Source: Symsagittifera roscoffensis | Taxonomy: Eukaryota; Xenacoelomorpha; Acoela; Convolutidae | Reading direction: 5' to 3' | Assembly (NCBI RefSeq): GCF_963678635.1 | Contig: NC_087070.1 | Location: 32,916,695 to 32,980,694 of the forward strand | DNA length: 64,000 nt | Shown: in pieces, positions 40,771-51,640 of the stretch | How the letters are laid out: each line of letters begins with the position of its first letter | How positions within the stretch are numbered: position 1 is the first letter of the stretch | Notes under the pieces: model-generated | Seen by the model: only the letters and a program-made list of their open reading frames with translations | Told to the model about the DNA's origin: nothing | The model's database searches: none | Translations under genes and position numbers: made by a program

Positions 40771-42870
40771 CGAATTCGGCCTCCAAATATGAATGCCCAT
40801 ATCCTTTTAGTGTACGAGATAAGACGATTTTTGTGATTTAAAAAATTTCAGAAAACAAGTTAATTTACATAATTGAAATTCACAATCCTGTAGTTGGGTG
40901 CTGTCAGAGTACTCTCAAGTGTTGCATTTCTTGCCTCCAATTATGATCGCTCAAATCTTGGTGGTTTTTGAGATTTGATGTGTTTTATTATTTCCTAATT
41001 TTTCAAGTTCAACAGAAGTTAAGTTTCCAACCTTGAAGTTGGGTACTCTCAGGCTCAAATGCTCATAGTTTCCGTAGTGTGGAATTAATTACGTCTTTTA
41101 TTAAACTGCTCAAAGAACTTTGATTAAAAATTTTTAACAAAATTTCAATTTTCCATCTTAACAGTGAGGCTTTTTCTGGGTACTCCCAGGATTTACAAAT
41201 TTTGTCTCCAACTCTGACTGCTTAACTCCTTGTAGTTTTCGAGACATGTCCTTGTAGTTTTCGAGACATGTCCTTGTATTTTCCCATTTTTAAAAATATG
41301 AAATTTTTAATACTGTATTTGAGGGCTGTCAAAGTACTCTCAGGGGTTGCAGATCTTGCCTCCAAATACGGTTGCTCAAATCTTTGTAGTTCTCCGAAAA
41401 TTACGTTTTTTTTTGTGATTTTGTTTCAAAAAATTTTCAGGAAACTTGAATTTAGTTTTTTCTCAAATTTTGAAATTCCTATATCTGTAGTTGGGGGCTG
41501 TCAGAGTACTCTCAGGGGTTGCAAATCTTTCCTCAAAATATGGCTGCTCAAATCTTAATTATTTTCCAGATATGACGTTTATATTTTTTTCTCAAAAAAT
41601 AGAAAATTTGAGTTTGAAGGTTCTCAAAATTTGAAATTCACAACGCTGTAGTTGGGTACTGTAAAAGTTCTCTCAGGAGTTGAAAATCTTGCGTCCAAGT
41701 AAGACTACTCAATTGCTTTACGTTTTCGAGATGTGACGTTTCCTAATTCTGAATAAGAATTTATTTTTTTAAACTTGATATTAGCAACCCTGTAACTGGG
41801 TGCTGTCAGTGTACACTCACGAATTGCGAGTCTTACCTCAAATTCTCACTTCTCAAGTCGTTTTAGTTTTTGAGATATGATTTTTTTTTAATAATTTTTT
41901 TTTTTATTTCAAAAAAATTAGATTTGAAAATATTCCAAAATTTTGAAGATCTCCATCCTGTAGTTGGAAACTCTGCGGGTACCCTCAGGGTTTGCGTATG
42001 CTGCCTTTGAAAATGACGGCTCAAAACCTTGAAGTTTTGAGATATGACGGGTTTCATTATTTCTTAAATTTTTCACACAGCTTAAATTAAAAAAAAATTG
42101 AGATATGACGTTTTTTGTAATTTTTTGAAAAAAAATTTAAAGAAAACTTAAATTTTATTTTTTTTTCAAAATTTTTCATGCCTATTTTTGTAGTGGGGCT
42201 GTCAGAGTACTCTCAGGGGTTGCGATTCTTGCCTTCAAATATGAGGGCTCAAATCCTTGTAGTTTTCGAGATTTGACGTGTTTCATTATTTCTTTTTAAT
42301 TTTGCACACAGCTTAGATTTTGAAAAGGTTGAATTTCTGAAAATCTGAACCCTGTAGTAACGTACTGCAAAGGTGCTCTCGCAAGCTGCAACTTGCAAAT
42401 CTTGCGTCCAAATGCGACTGCTCAAAACCTCTTAGTTTCCGAGATGTGACATTGTCTTTTTTTTTAAAATTGTTCAAAGAACTTAAGTGAAATAATTTTA
42501 CAAAATTTGAATTTAACATCTCTATATTGAAGCTCTTCCATTGTACTTGCAGGGTTTTCTAATTTTGCCTCCAAATAAGACGGAACAAATCTTTGTAGTT
42601 TTCGAGATAAGACGTTTCTTTGTGATTTTTCAAAAATTCAGTAAAGAAATTTATTTTTGTTCAAATTTTGAAGCTCCCAACCCAGTAGTTGGGGGCTGTC
42701 GTAGTACTATCAGGGATTTCAAATTTTGGCTCCAAACGTGACTGCTCAAATCTTTGTAGTTTTCCGTCCAGATATGACGTTTTTTGTGATTTTTTTCACA
42801 AATTTTTACAGAAAACTTTAATTTATTATTTTTTTAAAATTCCCAAATATGTAGGCCCAGTATCAAACCA
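40770..42870. repeat. Diverged ~160-bp tandem array, about 12 units
   Basis: A recurring block has the order CCTGTAGTTGGG(G/T)GCTGTCAGAGTACTCTCAGG (split over short gaps), TTGC(C)TCCAAATATGACTGCTC, AAATCTTTGTAGTTTTCGAG and ATATGACGTTTTTT. Anchors lie near 40893, 41035, 41155, 41315, 41485, 41648, 41795, 41957, 42190, 42352, 42525 and 42683, spaced roughly 120-230 bp. Units are strongly diverged, and the array is non-coding. Confidence 0.8.
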
Positions 42871-43790
42871 GCATTTCTGACGCTTTCTAAGCGCTGAAAA
42901 TATGATATTTTATTTAACTCAAACAGTGAGTAATCTTTTTGTAATCACCGAATAATTTTTGACAGGCTTCAATTTACTTCAATCAATTTTCTTGTACTTC
43001 AATCACTTTAGGCGCTTATTAATCAGAATCGTTTTGATTCAGCGAAACATTTATCTATGCTTTTTGGGATGGCTTGCCGTCCTCCTCCCCAGTTTTTGCC
43101 TGTTCAAGATTTGCTTGTCTGAACTTATTTTTCTCAGGAATGATTTTTCCAGACTGAAAATTGATTCTTTTTTGACGTAAAGTATCTTTTTTTTGCCAAA
43201 TTTTTTGCCAACTAAAGCTTTTTTTATGTTTGGGTGCGCAAATTTTTCCTGCAGAAGTGGCTACCTTACTATTTTATAAGAAAACTCTTCTCACTTATTT
43301 TAGTAGAGAAACAACTAAGGTTTTGGGCAAAGTCCAATTTTTGAAATTACGCATTTCGTCTCGCATCAGTGTAATGGAACCAGTTCTTAACTAGTATTTA
43401 CAATTGGATATAAATACAATTATTTTATTGATAAAACTATCACTATGAAATATTACTAACTAACCAATCATATTCCATCTCTAACATTGACACTTATTTG
43501 TAAGTGCTGAAACTACTTGTAGTTTCAGCACCAGAACAATTTGAATAAATCTTGGACTACAGTTGCACTCCTTCTGGATAAACTCCAAGAACCAACTCGC
43601 CAAAACCAGGATACACTAGGTCTATTGAGATTAGGAGATATAAGAGTAAGATCAAGATTGGTATTAGACTAAGAAGTTGCACGAATCTATCGGGCCGAAA
43701 ATAAGATAGCGTGACGAACAAACGGTGTACCTTGTCTGAAATTACTCTATGAGTACAGACCAAAGGTCATAAATCATCTGGTTCGACCAT
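42870..43790. other. AT-rich non-coding stretch before E3
   Basis: No supported gene. A palindrome CTGAAACTACTTGTAGTTTCAG lies at about 43508-43529. This stretch might contain the 5' LTR of E3, but I found no matching copy at the other end. Confidence 0.3.
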
Positions 43791-43792
43791 AA

Positions 43793-44080
43793 GTGTCGAA
43801 CAAGACCTTAACTAACTTAAAATTAGACAATTGCGAAATTGTAAAAATGTTAGATGGAATAGACCTTTTATTAGAAATGTCTCTACGTCTCAATAAATCT
43901 ACGCCAATTTTCCAAACAATACGAGAAATACCAGGTATTATAAGAAGAACAAGATCAAGGCGTGTAGAACGATCAGGAAACGGACCAATCTACTACATGA
44001 TAGTACGACGAAAACAGGAACAAGTTTTTGTATTTAGAATACTTTATGCAGCAAATTTAGATTTTCATTTATTGACATGA
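43793..44080 (+). CDS. Unrecognised small ORF with weak ParE/RelE-like ending
   Basis: A 95-codon open frame that opens with GTG after a TAA, so a eukaryotic start is not evident (the first internal ATG is at MLDGIDLLLEM). The C-terminal half reads IPGIIRRTRSRR, IYYMIVRRKQ, VFVFRILYAANLDFHLL, which recalls the PxxGR...Y.I.Y....VEVLRVLH..RD pattern of ParE/RelE-type proteins. The likeness is by eye only and may be chance. It lies just upstream of the E3 remnants. Confidence 0.2.
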   Translation: MSNKTLTNLKLDNCEIVKMLDGIDLLLEMSLRLNKSTPIFQTIREIPGIIRRTRSRRVERSGNGPIYYMIVRRKQEQVFVFRILYAANLDFHLLT

Positions 44081-44399
44081 AAATTATTTAAAGAATAATT
44101 CCTCAACAACTCATTTGGTGCTAAACCTAATATTTAAACAAATACAACTTATAAAAAGAACACAAGTCGTTGCCCCCAAAATCTGCAGTAAATCAAAACT
44201 TTTGAATAAATATTTTATTGAATAGAAAATACAAAAATTAGTTAGTATTAAAATTTATTGTTAGTTCCATGAATTCACACATCATCTTTTTTTCATCCCA
44301 GTTTTATCACCTAAAACTTAACAGCATAAATTTAAAATTTAATCATATAAACTTTAACTTCTAAATTTTTTTTAACCTAAACTTTTACATAAAAACTTA

Positions 44400-44560
44400 T
44401 CAAGGCTTATCCTTGCTTTTCCATAATTCACTTTTGTTTCATAAACAGATCATCAAGGCTTTCCTTGGATCTTTAATTTCACTTAAAAGTGATTTTATTT
44501 TATTCAATTTAGGATCATCAAGGCTACCCTTGGATCAAATAAGAACAATTTTGTTCTCCC
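44400..44560. repeat. Three short hairpin units of the form ATCAAGG...CCTTGGAT
   Basis: ATCAAGGCTTATCCTTGC, ATCATCAAGGCTTTCCTTGGAT and GATCATCAAGGCTACCCTTGGATC occur about 60 bp apart (near 44399, 44450 and 44512). The second and third are followed by short palindromes (CACTTAAAAGTG, GAACAATTTTGTTC). This is probably an RNA-level or DNA stem-loop array of the element. Confidence 0.7.
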
Positions 44561-46500
44561 CAAACCATAATTTTAAAAGTGTCTAACAACCTCAAACCTC
44601 GATTAACTCTCCAACCCTTATAAACGACCCAGACTAATGGAAATTTTTGAAAAACTAACCATTTGAATTAAGATAGACAGTGAAGAACTTCGTTTACTCA
44701 TCCTTCTTTTGAGCCCTTCCTCTTAGATGACCCAGGCTGAAAACCTTAAATAATTAGTAAGTCATTAGTATCTAAAGATCTACCTGTGTTCTAATTATAC
44801 CTGAACCTTGTGGATTGATTTACTATTCTCCAACCCTTAATCACAAATCACCTTTCCTAGATAAGGTTAAGTAAGTCAATCATAAATTAAAACCTAGTCT
44901 TGAGAAAGTCAAAAAATCATTCTCACGAATTGATATACTCTCTCCCCAATCCGTCAACCACGACAATCTATGCCCCAAGTTAGGATAACCACACAAAAAC
45001 CGTAAGAACTAACTGTTTAGGAAATTAGAAACTCTAACCCCCGTGTATTGCACCCATCATCCTTAACCTTATGTCAAGACATAATCTAGGCAATGAACAA
45101 ACAATCATATTTCATAATTGTTTAATTAAAAACGAAAGATACGATCTGGTAATCACATCGCACAGACAAACAATAGTATATATTAGATTAAAAAGACAAA
45201 CACAGAAAAATACAGTTATAACAAAACAAAAGCAAATGATCAAAAAAAGATTTTCAAAAAGACGAAACGCAGTTTCAGAATCAGATACAAACACAATACA
45301 GAACTTAAAGACTTGAAAGATTCAATAAATAAGAATAACCCAATAGAATATCAAAAATATTTTTCTGACTCTGAAGCTACAACACCCTTATCAATTAAAG
45401 GAAAACGCTGAATGAAGAAATCATACAATAACAAACCAATACGCCCATATAATTGGAGTCAACCAATAAGACATATTGAAAGTTACATATTAACAGTTCT
45501 ACAGTACAAAAAAAAAGATAGAATACAACGAAAATATCGACGATAAGTCGATACTTCTATTTTTCAAACAACCACAAAGTGATCCCGCTCGAGGTTAAGT
45601 ACAATTTTTTCCCAACTAATTTGTAAATTCATTCGAAAAAGAAAATAGCCCATGTAAACAAGAATTTCCTGAAATAAGAAAAAAACGAAAAATCCTTGAT
45701 CACTATCTCAAAGGTTTATGTCATATGACATAATATTACGGTATATTCACAATTGAATTTTTATCACAACAATCAAATCAACCTACACTTCAAATACAAA
45801 CAGATGATATAGATATAGAATTCTCAAAAGTTTTCAAAGATTATATAAAAAATATACAAAATTCACAAAGCAAATTCAATTTTCACAAACGATTTTTCAC
45901 TTGTTTATAGCTATATATCTATATTAGAATTGGAAGAAACAGAAAATGAGTCACCGCCTCAAACATCCCGGCACTCAATTGTAAGACCAGATATCTATCT
46001 TTCTCAAAATTTTTAGATACAATTCGTGTAAACCAAACATGATTTACATAGAATACTAGCATGGTTTATAATTGATAATTTTGTCCGTAACATCGATCTC
46101 ATAGCACAATCAAGAAAAAGTTTTCGAAGGCAAAGCTCAGACAATGAAACTGTATTAGCAGAAGAAACAGATTATAGTTGGGACCCTGATTGGTCTCATC
46201 CACCATTTATTAATATAACAACTGATATATCAAGTACAGCAATCACTACTATCTCTGTTGATAAAGACTACGTTAGAATAACTCCACTTACTATTGATGC
46301 AACACCTTAAAATTAAAATGCAGTGTTTACTGACAGAACAGGAAATAATAGTTAAACTCCACATTCATTAATACACACGAAAATTAGAATGGAACAAGAA
46401 ATATTACACAACAAGATATTCATACTCCATCACATTTCATTAAGGAAGAAATAGTCGGAACAATGCCAACAACAACACGACAAAGCATTTCCCCCATTCA
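44560..46500 (+). other. E3 leader and decayed 5' coding sequence
   Basis: AT-rich, with short basic ORFs (45071-45316) and many stops. I cannot assign domains. Amino-acid composition in the plus frames is rich in N, Q, K and T, like the later E3 Gag region. Confidence 0.3.
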
Positions 46501-48500
46501 TACTACACTTACAACTCCACTATACAAAAATGCCGCATTTCCACAAACAACTACAATCTCCAGTAAAACTTTCTGTTACTCCAAAACACTCACAAATAGA
46601 TTATCAAACATTTAAACCAGCAATGACATCACGACAAACAAACAAACAAAAAACGTCTAATAGAAACAATTTTTCAGATCATAACTACAACTTTTTTGCA
46701 AAAATAAATTAACAAAACGCTCCTATATGAACAGTCAAAACCAACCACATGCACAAAACTACAATCAACAAGTATCACAACTAGCCTCTCACTAAGTTTT
46801 TTCAACGATCAACCTTGAGCTACAGTGGATCGTAGCGAAAACCTCCCGTTCTTTCATCAAAACAAAAATATAATTAATAAACATCTTACAAAAAAACCAA
46901 CCACAATATTCAGAAGATGAAGACTATTTTAGTCAAAACTAACAACGATTTAACACAAATCAACTAAATAATAACTGAAATTTTGATCCACCAGATCCTA
47001 TTTATAAACCAGATCTTTTTGAACTATATACACGAAATGAACAAATACGACAATCATGACAAATTTTTCCTCCGAAACAAAACTCAGCATCATATAATAA
47101 TAATTTGCAATCACAAAATCCTATGAATACACAAAGTTTTCAACCAACGCAAATGCAAAATTAAATCCCATTACCGTTTTTATTTACAACAATATGAATT
47201 TACCAAAACACAACTTACAAATTTTTCTCAACCAAATGCCGCTGATTCACTCCATATGACTATGAATCTATACGTCATTGGTGGACCTTCTATATCTTTC
47301 AATAAACCACTAATGGTATTCACAGGAACAGACCGTGAATACTCAGTAGAAGATAACTTAAACGCAGTCACAGCTAACCTAATTTTAAATATTTTACCTG
47401 AACCAGTAAATACGCCACTTCATCAAAATTGCACAGCTCTAATCCAAAGAATGGAAAAGGTTCACACAAGAATTTTCAAAAATCTTCGACTCTGAAAGAA
47501 ATAAACAACATCAAAGAGTTCTGTGCAACGAAATCCGTAGACTCTCCAATGAAACATTTAAGCAACTTGCAGTAAGAATCGAAACATTAGTGAAAAAAGC
47601 ATATTCTCTTAATACGCATGATTATAAAAGCACAAACATGACAGAAGTGTTAATGATGACTCTCACACCACAACTACGAAAAATAGCAATAAAAAAGAGA
47701 GCATCACATCCATCTTCAATTCGAGAACCTGATATAGACTTCCGAAAACTAGTAGAAAAATTAGAACAAGCTGAAATCACTATGAAATTGTAAGAAACAG
47801 AAAACTTAAAATTAGAATACGTAAACAACATCGGTACAACTACTTCACAAATAAATAACATTCATGACTGCGACACTGAACTAGCTGAAAAAAATCACTC
47901 AATTATCAAATATCTACGAGAAAAACTCAAATTTTAAAGGTAAATAATCATTTAAAAAATGGTGTAATTATTGCCGTAGGTATGGACTTAGCATCGCTGA
48001 ATGTAGACGAAAACAACAAGAAAATCAGAACAAACCACAGAAACATAAAGAACCAAATAAATCCTTTTATCAGTACATGAAAAAAGTTCAGAATTTACCA
48101 AACAAAAAGATTCACAGTAAAAATAGTTCAGGAAAACCTCTCCCAGATATTTATAATAACTATAGACAATAATCACCTTATGGAAATAACTATAGCGGAA
48201 GATCTCCAGATCGAAGAAATTCACAAAATTGCTCACAAAATAGATATAGTAGATCAAACAGTCAAAACAACCAAAATCGAAAAAATTATTGAAGATCGAA
48301 CTCAAACAGAAGTAAATACCCAAATTATAAAAGAAATCGTTCTCAATCAAACTCTCGAAATAGATATTATTCAAGCGGCCGTTCCATAAATTCCTCATAT
48401 AATCGAAACAGGAATTACTCAAACAATAGAAATAGACAATACTCTGATACTAAATCACGAAATTATTCAAACAACAGATCAAACTATAATAATCATCAGA
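46500..48500 (+). pseudogene. E3 Gag remnants
   Basis: Pieces in several plus frames. 47256-47495 includes VFTGTDREYSVEDNLNAVTA, like the start of a Ty3-type capsid domain, and 47590-47793 continues with a helical LTPQLRKIAIKKRA block. Near 47960-48003 a knuckle reads C-x2-C-x4-L-x4-C (CNYCRRYGLSIAEC), with leucine at the histidine position. From 48180 the real frame is Arg/Ser/Asn/Tyr-rich. Several stops interrupt it. Confidence 0.55.
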
Positions 48501-48979
48501 ATTAATCACGTGACAGTTCCAGGAACCGAAATTCTAATTGTTCAAATCTACAGAGATTATTTTCAGTCATCACACAGGAATAATACACTATCAAAATTCA
48601 CAACAAATTTATAGAATTAGTACACCTAAACATCAAAGACAAATCAATCAGGTACAATCAACTGAAGAAACTCAATCAGACCCTCCCGTTTTTGACAACA
48701 CAGAAAACTCAGAGTTACAACCAAACCACGTAAATTTTCAATCCTCAAATGATGAGAGCGAAACAAAAAATATGCTTTCAATAAACATGCTTCAGATTGA
48801 AAATGAATACGAAACACCAATTTAATCGAATTATTATCAAAACAATGAAAATTTTAATAAATTAGAAAAATCAGACTGTACACAAAACATAACAGATTAC
48901 ACCGAACAAAAATTTCAAGGAAGTTCAAGTACCAGCAATATTTATCAAAATACAGCAAATAAATTACAACCATCTAAAG

Positions 48980-49383
48980 AATAAATTTGGACAATCCCAC
49001 TTCTCTTAGAATGTCCAATAAGCAAAGGTTTTCAATCACCAGACCTCAAAATTGATTTTTTAGACTCAGGAGCAGAATCAAATATTATAAATATTCCCAC
49101 ATGGAATGAAATGCAAACTTTACATCCAAAAATGCTACCTTTAAAGACTTCAAGGAGATTAGCTACAGCACAAAGATTAAGTCTAACAAACTATGGAAAA
49201 ATTCAATTTCTCCTCGTTCCCACTCGTACAATGGAGCAAAATAAACTTTTAAATAAACCTTTCAAACAAACATTTCATATCACAGATATGAAACACAATA
49301 TCGTTGGAATACCATTTATTACTGAACACATCCCCAGTATCATTATCCTAAATAGCAAATTACATATAAACGATAAGTACTAA
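48980..49383 (+). pseudogene. E3 aspartic protease remnant
   Basis: LDSGAESNIINIPTW (active-site D at 49063-49065) is a retropepsin-type DSG motif. It runs into the open frame 49111-49383, which ends IVGIPFITEHIPSIIILNS, the region where retropepsins have the ILG/IIG strand. The upstream frame contains a TAA. Confidence 0.65.
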
Positions 49384-50003
49384 AGATTGAATAACACATC
49401 GCTCACTTTCTTGTAAAGAATAAATAAAAAACCTCCATTTTTTCAAAATTTTTTCCTATGTACAACCAAGAACGAAAACAGTTTAAACCATTATCAGGAT
49501 ATGTATACAACTTCTCAATAAGTCAAGTCCATCAATACAACAAAGATTCAAATAAAATAACGACTATATATGTCCGACCTTGAATTCAAACCACTCCATA
49601 AATTTTTTCCAGTAATAATATCATCAATCAAATACACAAAAAACAAGTTCAGATATAATTTCTTTGCACGTATACAATAATTCCCCATATAAAATAACGT
49701 TACCCTTAGAACTTTTAGGATAACGTGAAATCAATGCAACAATTTTTCCCACAGTAGAAGCAGCATATAGAGCAAATAACATCGTTGAATTATTAGATAT
49801 ATGTCGATCAACAATCCTCAATAATTAGTGATTCAAAATGGAATACAGACTACTTAACAAAAACACCTTATTTTGAACCAACATTCCAAATTTCAAAATA
49901 TACCACTGAACGACAGAAATTTCTTAAAATGTTCAATTTCCAACACGCTCAAATTACACAACAAGAATTTGAACAGTTCGCAGAACTATTACTTTAACAC
50001 CCG

Positions 50004-51030
50004 ATGGTTTATGCTCCAACTAAATTTGATGTTGGAAAAGTAAATTCACCACTACATCTACCTCTAAAACTTGACGCAGTTTTCAAAAAACAACGAGCAA
50101 GTAAAGTTCCAATTCACTTAAAGGATAAAGTCAAAAGATTACTAGATATCATAGAACAATACGAAATCATTTCTCTAATTAATAAAGAAGAAGAACCAAA
50201 AGGAAACACATTCACTTACCCCGTCATTATCCTCGCTAAAAGAGAATCATTAAAAATTGTTTTAGATGCTAGATACCTGAATTCACTTATTGATGAATCT
50301 AAATGTAATTGGCCTATAGAACCAATTCAACTAATTCTCACTAAAATAAATCGGTAATACTTTACAACAGCTGAAATGAACAGCGTGTATAATCAAATGC
50401 CACTAGACGAACAATCACGACGCTTAACACAATATGTTATTGGAAATCAACAATACGAATTTTATAGAATTTTCTATGGAATTTCCATAGGACCAGCAGC
50501 TTTTTCAGCATTCATGAGTTAAATTTTTCGACCACTTATTCTCAGCAAGAATGTTATAACCTATTTGGACGATGTTTTCATGCAATCACAAACAAAACAC
50601 GAATTGCTTAAAGTATTGGAAAAATATCACCAAATTCTACTTAAGGAAAACATGAAAGCAGCCCCAGATTAATCACATTTCTTTCTTAATCGTGTAAAAT
50701 TCCTTGGAAATATTGAAGGAAATACAATCACTCTATTAAAATCTTGCATAGACGCAATCATAAAACTTCAACCTCCAAATAAAAAGAAAATCCAAGAATT
50801 TTTTGGAATGCTAAACTTTTCAAGTAAATACGTTTATAAAATGCAATTATACTTCAAACCATTCTATAATATTCTCAGACAACAAAATAATTTTGAATGG
50901 ACGACATAACACCAAAAACAATTTGAAGAAATAAAAACATTTCTCACTGAACAAATATCAAATATGATCCCAGATCCAGACCAACCATTTTATTCTGACA
51001 CCATTTCATTAGCCGACACATTAGCGGTCA
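50004..51030 (+). pseudogene. E3 reverse transcriptase remnant
   Basis: The open frame 50004-50357 has the RT N-terminal region (VPIHLKDKVKRLLDIIEQYE, TYPVIILAKRESLKIVLDAR). After a stop the same frame continues with FTTAEMNSVYNQMPLDE, YGISIGPAAFSAFM and the catalytic YLDD at 50562-50573, then VKFLGNI and FFGMLNFSSKYV, up to the connection domain. At least four in-frame stops are present. Little RNase H is recognisable after 51030. Confidence 0.85.
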
Positions 51031-51640
51031 CGAGAAGGTAAAAAATCATTCGACAAGACGAATCATTTCTCAAATGCTTCTCTCTCAAACAGTTCGACTC
51101 CTCAAGACAATAATTTCAAGACTTTTTTCATTCTTAACAATCTTGTTTCAACTCAGTATATTTTTTATTGTCGACCTCCTTGAAATATTCCTTCTCCTCC
51201 TCATAATTTTTTGCAGTTTTTTCGTAATTTGTCATTGCCTCGCGAAAACCTACCTCAACTTCGCAAATTTCCTTGACCACCTCAGGTACGATATTTCAAC
51301 AACTATCTAAATGTTAAGACATTTATTCAACAAGAAAGACATCCTTCTTCTTTCAATAATTTTTGTCACCTGTCTAGTTTCCCTAATTTTGACAATATGT
51401 AAATGTATAAAAAAGGCAATGATCACCTTTGCACTAGCAACAATCCTCTTAATCATTTTCATAGAAGAATATTATAAACAACACAGATTTTCTTCATAAG
51501 AAAAAATATTTGAAATATTTCAACCACCAGTACAACAATTCCCACGAGACTACGACGTCCCAACAACGCCAACGTCTAGTCAAACAAAACAAAACAAACG
51601 CAATCATCAATACGCATTTAACTTCAAGAAAATCCCCTTG
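51030..51640 (+). other. E3 stretch with hydrophobic ORFs and no integrase signature
   Basis: Two short plus ORFs (51074-51310 and 51311-51499) look like membrane segments, but they are probably the wrong frame of decayed RNase H-like sequence. A frame near 51083 reads SLKQFDSS like an RNase H block. I found neither an HHCC nor a DDE motif before the env-position sequence begins, so integrase seems deleted. Confidence 0.4.

Noticed and set aside
47988-48422. 144-residue minus-strand ORF rich in Tyr, Phe and Cys
   Set aside because: Antisense of the E3 Arg/Ser/Asn-rich nucleocapsid tail. The composition is explained by the reverse complement.
51074-51499. Two hydrophobic plus-strand ORFs read as membrane proteins
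   Set aside because: Another frame of the same DNA still shows RNase H-like pieces (SLKQFDSS). The T-rich decayed sequence gives Leu/Ile/Phe by chance.
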